From assembly GCF_047495875.1 (NCBI RefSeq), contig NC_092463.1, positions 9,496,622 through 9,560,621 of the forward strand: a stretch of 64,000 nt of DNA, written 5' to 3'. A program made the translations under genes and the position numbers. This stretch comes from Pithys albifrons albifrons (lineage: Eukaryota; Chordata; Aves; Passeriformes; Thamnophilidae). Of the stretch, positions 38,618 through 50,000 are shown one piece after another. The notes beneath the pieces are model-generated. The model was not told the DNA's origin. It did no database searches and saw only the letters and a list, made by a program, of their open reading frames with translations. The first letter of the stretch is position 1. Each line of letters opens with the position of its first letter.

Positions 38618-38734
38618 GCAGTTAAATGCCACCCTGTTGCCTGATCCCATCAGATCTCGGAAGCTAAGCAGGGTCAGGCCCAGTTAGTACTTGGTGGATG
38701 GGAGACCTCCTGGGAATAGCGGGGGCTGTAGGTT
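38616..38734 (+). pseudogene. 5S rRNA-like sequence (head of the nested element)
   Basis: About 119 bases align to vertebrate 5S rRNA over its whole length. The first 20 bases are poorly conserved, the middle and end well conserved (AAGCTAAGCAGGGTCAGGCC, GTTAGTACTTGG, CTGGGAATAGCGGG, CTGTAGG). A three-base insertion and several substitutions make it unlikely to give functional 5S rRNA. It lies inside a retroelement, not in an rDNA array. Confidence 0.85.
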
Positions 38735-38924
38735 CTAGTCCTGAGGACTTCACTGTCACTGTCCAAGCTCACTCAGCCATGGCAGATGAACCTTAGGAAT
38801 TAAAGGGTGGGGTCAGTTCTGTGTACACTGTGCCTCACCTCAAAAATTCACTGTGCAGGCTCAAAGGACGCACCCACATGGGTAGATCCCTTCCCACATC
38901 TTCATTTATGAAGCCTAGCCATGA
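38618..38924 (+). mobile_element. SINE-like element with 5S rRNA-derived head, nested in CR1
   Basis: An insertion of about 305 bp splits the CR1 at a point where the CR1 consensus is continuous. The first part, about 38616-38734, matches 5S rRNA from near its first base to its end, with strong identity in GATCTCGGAAGCTAAGCAGGG and GATGGGAGACC. The 5S internal Pol III promoter regions are recognisable: A box near 38661-38675 and box C near 38696-38716. There is an extra TGG between the intermediate element and box C. After the 5S part come about 190 bp of unrelated sequence, ending with a small palindrome CTTCATTTATGAAG (38900-38913). No terminating T run follows the 5S part, so it is not a simple 5S gene. 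Both flanks preserve the CR1 target sequence (CTATCATGACATGG at 38604-38617 and TGATCACTACATAC at 38925-38938), consistent with a diverged target duplication of about 14 bp. It could also be a 5S transcript fused to another RNA in a single event. Confidence 0.75.
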
Positions 38925-39300
38925 TGATCACTACATACTCTTGTGAAAAGTCCCTCTCCAGCCTCCTTGTAAGCCCCCTTTAGGTACTGGAAGGTGCTAT
39001 AAGATTTCCCTGGGATCTTCTCCAGGCTGAACAGCCCCAACTCTCTCAGCTTGTTTTCAAGGGAGAGGTATTCCAGCCCTGTGATGAACTCAGTGGTCCT
39101 CTTCTGGACTTGTTCCAAGAGGTCCACCTGTTTCTTGTGTTGGAGGGCCCACAGTTGGACATGGTAAGTAAGGTTGGGTACCACAAGAGCAGAGGAGAGG
39201 GGGAGAATCACCTCTCTCAACATGCTGGCTATGCTTCCCATAATGCAGCCCAGGATGTGATTGGCCACCTGGACTGCAGTGACACATTGCCAGGTCAATG
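38925..39300 (-). mobile_element. CR1 LINE, 5' part of the interrupted copy (RT C-terminal coding)
   Basis: This is the continuation of the CR1 whose 3' part is at 38338-38617. The minus strand reads through a nearly open frame (to 39298) with CR1 reverse transcriptase C-terminal signatures in order: ILGCI, REVILPL, a QLWA block, LLEQVQKR, LRELGLFSLEK and FQYLKGAYKE. The element is 5'-truncated near 39300, where similarity to CR1 stops. Substitutions such as a lost loop arginine pair after SLEK, plus the 5S-headed insertion, show it is inactive. It lacks the endonuclease and the catalytic RT core. Confidence 0.92.
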
Positions 39301-40645
39301 ATCATAATCAGTGTAAGAAGACAGTGGAATAGATTTCACACAGGAGGAACTTGATAGGCCAGGTGACCAGCTGGTTATAAATCAATACATGCAAATTGCT
39401 TTGGGGGAGGATCTACTTCATTGATGAGAGACTGTAACACCAAATATTGGACTTAAGGTTGATGTGATGTGCATAAACCCATTTATAGGCCTGGAATAAA
39501 AAGATGTTGCCAGCTGTAGCTTCTTCACCCTGACCAGATACTTGTCACAGAGCCTTCTAGGATAACGTCACCATTTTCATTCTGTTGGCTGAAAATCAGG
39601 TATTGTAAGGAGTATTATCACAGCTTTCATATGATCCAGCATTTTAAATGATCCAGAAATCCCATCAATCAATGAATATGTGAAAAATGGCCATGAGCCT
39701 GGACTCCTCTAATGGGATTCCCCAAGCTGTGGTCACGTAGAACTTGCTTAGCAAATCAGACCTGAGAATGTGACTCACTCACAGAAAACCAACTGTAGCA
39801 AATTACAGAACAGGGCTATGGAACATATGAAAAGGCAACACAAACTAAGTGCATAGCAAAATTCACAACCATATTGTCTCACACATACTTGCACACACAC
39901 AAAGGCAGTTCTGAATCACCAATATTTACACACTGATAATACCCCTTTTAATAAAATGCACTGGTACCCTGGAAAGCAGATTTTTTCCTTTCCTAGCATG
40001 AACCACCTGTGCTATTTACTATTTGAGTGCCTCATGTCAAAAATGAAAGCCAGTGTAAAGGAAACCAAAGGAACTTCCTGGCCTGTTTTCTATCTAAAAT
40101 GTTACCGTACTCTGCTTCACCACAGTAGAAATAATATGGGAGGAAAATAGCACTTCAGATTTCTGACAAATTCGTTTCAGAATTCACTAGCCTATTTCAA
40201 AAGGTTAAGGTACCAAAACAAAATTTTGAAAAAGGACAGAACCATGTTGGAAAAGTTCCTTTGGCATTTCATTTTTCATTAACAGTAGTGACTATTAAAA
40301 CTGAAAAGAACAAAGTTTGTGATGCTATCCACCTGAAGTATGTCTGTGGGAGATAGCAGATTTTATATTGGACCCTAAAGCTTTACAATTCAGATATATC
40401 TGAGAGGAGTCCTTGCCACATTACCAGAACAAATGAGTGTTAGCACAAATCTTGCTTTGTAAGGAGAAGCTTCTGTCAGTCTTTATCTAGAGGCAGTTCC
40501 ATTGATTTCACTTTCAAGTTTCATACATAAGAGTGGCAGAATATTACTGAAGTTTCTGTGTTTCTTTTGCACGAGCTGACTGACAAGTTTCAAAACAGTC
40601 AGATAAAATTACCATTCAAGATGACTCAAGGATATTTTAACAGGA
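39301..40645. other. gene-free unique sequence
   Basis: No supported gene or clear repeat. A short CA run near 39890-39905 is the only simple repeat. Confidence 0.5.
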
Positions 40646-40830
40646 AATGCTCAGTCGGTCTAGAACTTTTCAGCCTGGAAAAGAGGCAGTTAGAGGTCTA
40701 GGAGGAATATAGAGGTCTAGCTAAGTAAGCTGGAAAAGCTGGACAGAGACTGACTGTTCACTGCCCCTTTCTGTACTGGACTAGTGGACACCAAAGGGAC
40801 ATACTGCGAGCCAGAGTCAAAGCAAACAAA
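40646..40830 (+). mobile_element. very old CR1/L3-like fragment
   Basis: It contains GAACTTTTCAGCCTGGAAAAGAGGCAG (40664-40690), then ATAGAGGTCTA, TGGACAGAGACTGACTGTTCAC and CCAAAGGGACATA. These follow the order of ancient amniote CR1/L3-type ORF2 3' sequence. Frames are fully broken and many bases are changed, so this is probably a pre-avian insertion. The boundaries are approximate. Confidence 0.55.
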
Positions 40831-43800
40831 AGCATGTGGTCTTCATGAAGTCAATGATAGATATGTGTGAGTCTTCTCTGGAAGTCACTGTGGATGCAAC
40901 AATGTACTGAGAAGAGAGTTTTTTGGGGGGTTACTAAAGAGAGAGACAGATCATTTTGACCTCAGGAAGTCCTAGGAGCTGACAATAGCTGGAGGCTGAA
41001 AGGTAACAGCAGAGAACAGGTCATGTTCTTCTGCTCCTTACAGGTCAGATTTTGGACCCACCGGAGAAAGGATAAAGGACTAGGTGAACCCTTCATCTGA
41101 ACAGTACAGCTCTTCTTAGGGTCCATTGCTCTGGCACCCAGTTCCTTGTTTTTGCAAGTGATGATGCTGTACACTTCCTTTGAGGAAACCGTGAAGATCT
41201 ATCTAAAAACTAGCTCTGCTATTTGCCCATTTGTCCCTACTCCAGTTCGAAACTACCAAATGTTTATAAGAAGTCTCCATATCCAGTCCTAGTTTAACCA
41301 TGACTTCTCTCTTCGTTCTCGGGATCTCTCAGGTTCTTTTTTTTCCTTTCTTTCTTTTAAAATATTTTAACCAGTGACTAGTTATGGAATAAAATAGTCG
41401 TCTTTTCAGCATCACCACAATGTCTGGTTCAAGAGCATAAGTCGTACACAGCTATTACAAGGAAGAGAGTAGATAGCTGTTTACAGAAGAGCCTTCCTAG
41501 AAGAGTGCCAACAGATCTTCAAGGACTGTTGTGTGTAGTGTCCTGCATCCAGAGAGAGGCAGCAGCTCCCTATTCATTGTGTTCCCTGTTGGCTGCTCCA
41601 GGCTCCTTCCTAGACATTTGGACACTTTTTTTTTTTTTGTAATTTCTCTTACTCTGGGGCTGTCTAACTAACAGTGACTTATCTCAGATAAGCATATGGG
41701 AAAACAGAACCCTCTGAATCAGTACCCCTTATCAAAGGTTTTAACTTTGGAGAGCTCTCTAGCTTTTACCAGAGTATCCCTTATCATGAGTGGCAGGTCC
41801 AGTGGGGAAATTCACATCTCCCAAATGGTACTTCTGAAACTAATTTGAAAGACAGGCCTATCTGGGAATTCTAGTCCTGAAAATCTCTGTTAGTTTGACA
41901 CAGACTTTTTTTCTTTTTTAATTAAGAAGTAAAAAATAGTTTAAAACATTTTAATTATAGTAACCTGCTTCATGCAGTGTGCAGATAATTCAGGCAATTG
42001 GACTACCTAATGTGTAAGTCATTAATTTCTTGAAACACCTTACCCATTCCAATCATAACAGCATCACCCATTTAAAAAAAAATCCATATTCCTGTGTTTG
42101 CTCTCATTTTCATCTAATAATAACAATAGCGACCTCAGCATAGGACCTTCTCAGGGATTAATGACCAGCTGGGACTAATGGCACCCTTGGCTACACCTCT
42201 GGCCATAAATGCTTGTCAGACTATCATCAATCCTTGGAAAATGCCTTATGTCCAGATCATTCCTACTTAACCAGTAGTTAGAATGAAAATGAAAAGCAAA
42301 TGTAGGGAGAGTTGTAAAGACTCTTCATGTGGGAGAGTGTTTGCCCCTATCAGGAAGCTTTGCCTTAATAACACAACACAGCAATCTATATTGACTAACA
42401 TGCATTGAGTGTGTTTCTGTGATTACTCCTTGTGCAATTATACCCCTCAACCACACATTCTCAGGCAGGAGAAGTGAGAATTCAGGCTGATAAATGTCCC
42501 CCAGCCCTCGCCCTCCTGGGGGTGGACAGAGTGCAGCACCAGCTTTGGTGTTATCACTAACTTTTGTCCAAAACCTGGTCCTGCATGACTTGAAATATCC
42601 ATCCAGGATATCACTTTTTCATCTCAGTCCATCTCAGGATGGACAGAGTTGTGACCATCAGCCCGGATAAATCATTAACATGCTATGGAGTTAGCAACAC
42701 TAATCTCATTAAGGGAAAAGAGCAGCATTTGTTCCAGTGAATGGTCAATATAGTTTCATATTTATTTCATACTGGTTTCCGAGGAAGTACATCTTGAAGA
42801 TTTGACCCAAGAACTCTCTGGATGTCGTGCAAATTTTCTACATATAGCAGCAAAAGCAATCCCAAACACATGCCATTGAATTGCTAGAAATGCCAAATGT
42901 TTGTGAAGGCAAGTAAGAAAACATTGAAGTGATTTGACTGACAACCAACTGCTGCCATTTTTACTTTTTGCCGATAGAATGACCCCAGGAAATATTTGTG
43001 CTGGCAAACTTGTAGGTGCAAAATGGGAAAATGAATTGAAGCTAAAGCTGACAGAAAACTGCTTTCTCCACTCCCCTTAGGTATGTGTGGGTGTTCACAT
43101 ATTTAGAAACTTAATTAATAGCTCTCAGGGACTTTCCCTGGCTATTTTTCAATGAAGAATGTTGCCAGTTGGTTAGAGAGTTTTTTAATTTTTGTATTTC
43201 TATATCACTAATTAAAACCAATAAATTTTGGCCTAGATATAATCAAACATGGGAAAAAATTATTTTTCACATAGCTGTTACCAGAAGACATTTGAAGATA
43301 GTAAAAAATGTTGCATATTTTACTCTCTGGTGTCCCTCATTACACCTGTAGCTTCTTGAACTTCTCTCACAAACCAACAGTGACCAGGTCTGACCAATAC
43401 TTTAACCCTTAATCTGCTGCTTCTTTTACTGCACATGTTCAACTTTCAGCCAAAAGTGATTTCAATGGTTAGGAAGGTAAGCAAATCTGTAGGTATTTCT
43501 CATGTTGAGATTTTAGAGGACACTATGCCATTCTAGGTTTATTATTTGTAAGTGGAGGTCTCCTCTTATGGAGAGGTAATGTCAGAAGATCTACCATCTC
43601 AGTGGGACCAAATGCTTTGATCTACAGATGACTTTCCTCTGTCACCTTAGTCTCTGGTGCAGCTGTAGGACATCCAGCTCTGGCAAGACACTGCCTGGTA
43701 CTGTACAGCCAGACTTAGGGGAAGATAAGAAGGGTCATTAATGATGCTACTTGTGAGAGTAGACATATATCTCCACTATGTTCACCTTTTGATTATTTTA

Positions 43801-46579
43801 AATTTCTTCACTGTTTTCATAGCATTAGGAGTTTTGGTTTTTTTCCTGACTATACATTTTTTTCCTTGTCCATGTATTTCCCACTGTGTTGCTCATGTGT
43901 GAAAGAAAGAGGAGATTTTTGAAATCATTCATCCTAGGATATTTTCCTTATTTTGTCATTCCCATAAATGTTAAATATAAACAAGAGCGTGTGGCATGAC
44001 GCAAGAGACCAATGCAGAGCAAACACAGAAGCTCTCACTGAGATGTACAAGAAGTGTTCTTGCTAAATCTGTCCAAAAGCCTCTGAATAGGAGTCCATCA
44101 TCTACATAGTTTGAATTCATTCATCTTTTCCTTTTGTGAGAAAGAAAAGAAGATATCTAAATCAATGGGATTAAACAGTATTTTGCCAATTTGCACTAAC
44201 ACCTGGCTTCTTTTAGATAAGGACCAAATGAATGTTAGCTCATGCCAAAGCACACACTCAGACTGTTGACCTAACTGTTTAAGTTATCATTCCCAAGATT
44301 TGGATTAACAAATGCTGGAACTAATCCTGTCTATTGAAAGTAACCTTATGCCCAGGCAGGCATTCATGAAATGTTATCAACATCATGTGTCAAAGGACTT
44401 TTATATGTAATTTTATTACTATTTTTAAAGTGAGAAACAAGAAATGAATATCAATCAATGCAATCATGAGCCATGTGAAATCCTTGCATCCTACGTACCT
44501 AGAAGTCTTTAAGGGTCATTAAAACTGATGTAAGCATTAAAATATTCAAGGAGCAGAAAACTCTAGGGAGAACAAAATATGCAAAAGTATCCCAGAAAAT
44601 AAAGTAGTAGGGGAAAAACTGGCACATAATAGCCTGCTATAGTAAGCTTTGCTATGTCTTGGGAACTCTTAGCCCTACTCTAATATGAATACTTTAAGCA
44701 GCCATTTACATGGAAAATGTGAAGTAAATGTACCTGACCCTTTGGTCTTGGAATACATTGGGATCCTTTGAGACCAGCACATCCCCCATGAGAAGTCAGA
44801 GCTCAGTTCTGCTGGTTCTCCCCAGCAAGGAGGCTGCTGCATCAGCATAAAATTAGCATAACCCTCACCCAGCTTCACTTCATCCTGTTTTAATCTGTAC
44901 CTGGTTGAGTATGCAAAAATGTTCTAATGCATGAGGTGCAATCTCTCACTGAGTACCACTGAACCAGAACATCCATGTCCTTAAATCACAATAGATTATT
45001 GCTGGTTTGATTTGATTGGGATTTTGTCCAAGCAAGTGAAAGCCAAAGGGATTGTGAATCATATCCATGCCTATGAATAGCCTGTGGTGGGAGGTGGGAG
45101 TGCATGAGAAAAAACAGAGAATGCAGCAATAACCCCAGAGCTTAGTGTCAAGTGAAAACAAGAACAAAAGCGGTGTTAGCAGTCAGTGAATGGTTGTCCA
45201 ATGCTTTTATTCTTTACAGCACTGTGTAACTCTCACCGTGAGCTGTTTTATTGGTCTGAAAGTGCATTTGCCTTGTTCCTGGTCCTCTTGCCTACTCCCT
45301 GTTATGGGAATTGCTGGGAGAAGATGCTATCGCAGCAATGGCCATATATTCCAGAAATGGTTGTATATATGCAGAAATTTGCCCCCTTCTAGTTAATTAC
45401 ACCCGCCAATTAGGGATTTATTCACAGTGGCATTACTGTAGGAATAAAAGCCTTAGTCCCTCTCAATCAGATGGCATGTTCTCATTGAGCTAGGATTTTC
45501 ACTGAGCAGCTGCATCTCAATTAGAAACTGGTACCTATGAAGAAAACACCACTGGCTAATTATCCTAATTAGATATTAGCCACCAGCTTTGCAAGCAACG
45601 GGCTTGTCACATCTCTGTTTTACCTTATCTTATCAAAAACTGCACTTAGGAAACTTATTTACTTTTTTTGTCACAGCTCTCATGGAAATGCCATGCTTAC
45701 ATGTTTTGAAAATCTGGTCTCAGAGCCCAATCCTGTTGGGTTTTGGAAAGTTCAGGCTCAGGACTTGGTTTATCACAACTTAAGGAGATTATTTTACAGG
45801 AACTGTTTAAAAGCAAATTGAATAAAAACTGCTTTTCTGACTTACAAGAGCCACTGGAAGCTCTGCTGCCTCCAACAGAGTGAGAACACCACTTATTCAA
45901 AAGAATGATTTCAAGTTCAGAGGGAAAAATGATGCTGCCATTTATGTTAAAGAGCCCATTTTCATGTAATTCATACAACAGTAATTTAAAGCTGTAACTC
46001 ATGGATTTATGTTGGGAAGTGGTCTTCAAAAAGTGCTTTAGATCTATCCTCTGGATGGAGTTCTATAGCAATTTGTTATCATTGATTTAAATAACAATTC
46101 CTCATTATTAACCCTTTTAGAATTATATGTGGAGAATTAATTTGAAGTATGATTAGAGTGGGTTTCTGCTCAAATCAAGAACTCTGGTACACTGAAAATG
46201 AACTGAATATCAGGGAAGTTGATAAAGCCTTTCCTTACTAAAATCTCTACATCCAAGTGATACCAAAAAAGATAATTTCAGATGCTTGTTCATTTGATTG
46301 CCCTTTTCTTCTTCAAAGTCTGTCTGCAGAGGGCAAAAGCTTGCATTTTAGGGTGATGTCAATACAAGAGAACAGAGCAAGCCCACTGTAGGGTTAGAGC
46401 CTCCACAGGGCACTGCAGGCTGGCCTGTCTGGGGAGAGCAGAGCAACACCTCTGGAGCCCTTCACTGCTGCTTAGTTTTCTAAAGGAGATCTACACAAAG
46501 GCCAAAGCTAAGCCGGGCACTTCTAAGCTTCTCTGCTATGGCATGTGTTTTTGGGTCCACATGAAAAAGGTGTGAAATT

Positions 46580-46607
46580 TGTTTATTATTGTTGTTGTTG
46601 TTTTGTT
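46580..46607 (+). repeat. (TTG)n / (TTA)n microsatellite
   Basis: A short run of TTATTATTG followed by GTT repeats. Confidence 0.8.
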
Positions 46608-46822
46608 GGACTCAATAATACCTTGTTGCCACTGGTTAAAGTAAATACTCATTAATTAGCTAATTTTAGAATTGCACTTATTCTTTAGGTATCACCAGCA
46701 GGTATTTCTGCTCACTTTGTCTTCACAGGAGTCTTAGAGCAATTTCAGGATTTGTTAGTTTAAGTGTCTACAATTTCTGATAGCTTTTAAACACATTTTG
46801 TTAACGTCAGTTTAGAAATGGC

Positions 46823-46858
46823 TATTTTATTTATTTATTTTATTGATTTATTTATTTA
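46823..46858 (+). repeat. (ATTT)n microsatellite
   Basis: About nine ATTT units with a few interruptions (TTTTATTTATTTATTTTATT and similar). Confidence 0.85.
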
Positions 46859-49567
46859 GTGATGCTTGACTATACTGTAGGAAAAAGAGGCACCCAGAGG
46901 TCACCATTAATACTTGACAGTCTAATTCCTATTCAGGTGATAAGTTTCCAATTATTTAGCAAGTTGTAAGGTATATAAAACTTCAATCAATGTGGACTTT
47001 ATTCCAAACAGATAATGAGCAAAGATTTTCTAAAGCACTGAGACAGGGTAGGAGCAGTACCAGACCTTGCATCATGTCCACCGCACGCAACATCTCCTAA
47101 GGCAACATGGTCTTTAGGATATGAGTATTGCATTTGTACCACAAGTGTGGTGTGTAGAAGTTGACCCTTAAGAAGAATATACTGCTTCTAATTTCCATGT
47201 TGATGTGTCTGATACCATTGATGGCACTGGATATCACCTGTTTGTGTGAGGTGCACAAAGCCAGAAGGCACCAAAAGTCATGCCAACTCACAGTGAAGAA
47301 GTTAAATTCCTTAGTGTCACTGGGACATGGGCAGAGCAGCTTTGATAACAAGGCCTGAGGGAAAAAATAGTCCAAAGTCCAGTTTAATCACAATATTAAA
47401 AAAGAGTGGAGGAGAGAAGAGTTTGTCAATCCAGAAGTATTTACTTGCGGCAGGAGGCACAGCACTGTCCACATGATTTCATTTACCAGCAAGAATTTGC
47501 TCTTGTGTGTGTTCAGACACTAACACGATAATGATCTTACCTCTTTTTAATATTCATTTTTTATCCCAGAGCCCAAAACATTTATGAAAAGCTTTTTATA
47601 TATAGTGGCTGTCTTGAAATCCGAAAACTACTGCTACTAAATGTAATGCTTTGAAAGCTTCTGAGTAAGATACACTGAAGTGTCCACCTATATTGTAAAT
47701 AAGGAGAACAAAATTATTCCTGAAGTTAATTAAAACAAGAAAACCTACCTCTATTTGCATTCATAAAAAGCTACCCTCACATCCCAAAAGCAGTTATTGT
47801 ATGTCAGCATGTTGTGTGCATTGGGAATATCTGATCCAATTCACAGATCATAAATGTCTAATTAAAAAAATATATATACAGCAATTTTAATTGGTTCATT
47901 GCATCATTTGTTTTTATTATGGTTTTAAACTCTTGCACAATAGTCAGGCTTAAAACTTTCTCAATTTGCAGGGAACGAAAGCTATGAAGAAAGATACTGA
48001 ACAATATAAAGATAAGTACAAGTTCAATAATCACCATATGTACAGGGATAGACAAATGGCTAGTTAGAATATAAATCTGGGGTTTAATGCATCACGAAGT
48101 AGTTTGAATCTATCTGTGACAAGTTTTAACAATGACAGAAGAGTCAGTGTAGAATTAAAAAGTGGAGTTAAGTTTTAGATTCAACCCAAAACTTCAAGCT
48201 GAAGAGTGAAATGAATATGTATGTGAGAGCACATTGCTTCTGGTTTAAAAAAGACAAGAGAAATCAGAAAATTATTCCTATGATTGGTTTTATCACTGTT
48301 GGTTTTTAGAATACTGAAGGAAAAAATAGTTGAAGAAGAGGTGTGTTATGGCTAACTCAGTTTTTATCTGATACTTGATGAAGAAAATTCAATTCATAAT
48401 TATTTATGAACCAACATCAAGGAGTTTATTACTTTGATTACTCACTAATCATTTCTCGTAAATGCAGTGACCTAAAAATCCCATATAATCAATAAAGTAG
48501 TAAGTTTCAGATTTAAATCACTGTACCTTGTATTCTTGAGTAAACCTTTGGGTAATTTACAAAGGCTGTTGAATTTTATAGTAAGTGTTTTTCAAACCAA
48601 GCTGGATTCTAAACAATAATGACTTTTTAATGTGGATCTGTGATTACATTGTCATAGTGAAATACGACAGTCTTTGACTGCATTCGAAATGAGGCAGAGG
48701 GTGAATTACTCCAAAGGCATAGATTACCATAGCCCCAGGTAAAGCAATCTTCATAAATTAAACTCCAATCTAAAGTGACCTGTCACTACAAACCTGTTGC
48801 TACTCCCAGTAACTTAAATTTCACTGTACAATTTGTAAACAAGTTCTTTTCTTATTCCCACAATGGGGGAGAGTTACTTTGCTAAAGTGCTTTAAAACGA
48901 ATGTAAGGGAGGAGAATTATGCAGAAACAATTTATGGGTTCCTTTTCCATAATTTTAAAAAGCTGTTAGTTTAGGAAATGCAACTTCTTGTCTGCTAAAA
49001 TGTTTATGCTTTTAACATCTCTAAAGCTGTCAACTGAAGGAGCCTTTGGCATAAACAGCAACTGCAGCACTTTCCTAACTCATTTTTGACACACTGATCA
49101 TATTTGACTCTCATGCTCAGCAAGAACATCTACAGTTCAATGATATTCAAAAATGTTTTGAACATTTTGATACTTCAGCTAAGATTTCCTAAGGGGTTTG
49201 CTGGTTTTCCCATACCTCAGTCTGGGGAAATCTAATTTATAAATGCCTCTTTCAGAGATGCTAGAGCACGTGTCTTCTGAAATTCATATGGCTTGTGTGG
49301 TAATTGAAAGCTGAGGGTTTTGCTCAGCAATGGTTTTGGACATACACAGCAGAGACAGGAGAGAGTCCACCAACCACTGTAGGGATCCTGTAGGCATAGA
49401 AGTCCTGATCATTGGTAGTTTTCACTCAGCCTAGGAAGGAAAACTGGTACCAAATTTAAATTATTCAGTAAATGCACTGCAAACTGTTAATTACAGCTCG
49501 TCAGCAGCTGCTGCATGAGAACCTCATTCATCCTAACAGCATTAGGTGCATCCTTCCAATCAAAAGA

Positions 49568-50000
49568 TGTAGCAAGTCAGGATGGGCAGCTGAGGACAGC
49601 AAGCATTACATCTAGCCCCTTGTGTTATCTCTGTGTGAAATAGCCCAAGTTAGACTGCTAAAAAAATATATGCCTCCTTGGCTACTGCAGCAGCATATCA
49701 GAGGCTTTAAGCTCCCAACTTGTGTCTAGGAGGTAGCCTAGGAGACAGCAGCTGAATTTCCGCCATGGTTGCTGGTAGTCAACATGCTGAGATTGGGCAG
49801 CTGGAGGGAAACAGGAAATGCAGCCATGTTGCCCTTACTGGTTAAGGTGGGACTGGTAAGTGAGAATAAGAGGAATGAAGGCTGAACAGCATTTTTGCCA
49901 TTCTGCCTTGAACTTTCACCAAAGAGTATAAAGCGCTTGAACTCAATACAGCTTGAATCTCTGGGTGAGTACTGTCCTCCTCAAGGTCCCACATAGGGTT
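49568..50000 (+). mobile_element. probable endogenous retrovirus LTR (boundaries uncertain)
   Basis: The segment begins near TGTAGCAAGTCAGGATGG and carries GAGTATAAAGCGCTTGAAC (TATA-like, 49924-49942), then CTCAATACAGCTTGAATC and a CTGGGTGAGTACTGTCC block. That order resembles a TATA box, degraded AATAAA and R/U5 start of a class I (gammaretrovirus-like) LTR. I could not find a target duplication or a primer binding site, and the 3' end is uncertain. It could instead be unrelated unique sequence. Confidence 0.4.

Larger units (their letters stand above)
40831..49567. other. long gene-free AT-rich block
   Basis: About 8.7 kb without a supported gene. An ATTT-rich microsatellite at 46823-46858 and a GTT-rich run at 46580-46607 are present. 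The interval 45380-45600 is dense in TAATTA/ATTAG motifs in ordered sequence and may be a conserved noncoding element, by inference only. Open frames are all below about 112 codons and have no recognisable domain. Confidence 0.5.

Noticed and set aside
38616..38734. Functional 5S rRNA gene
   Set aside because: The first 20 bases are degraded, box C spacing is altered by three bases, there is no terminating T run, and it sits inside a CR1 with target-like flanks.
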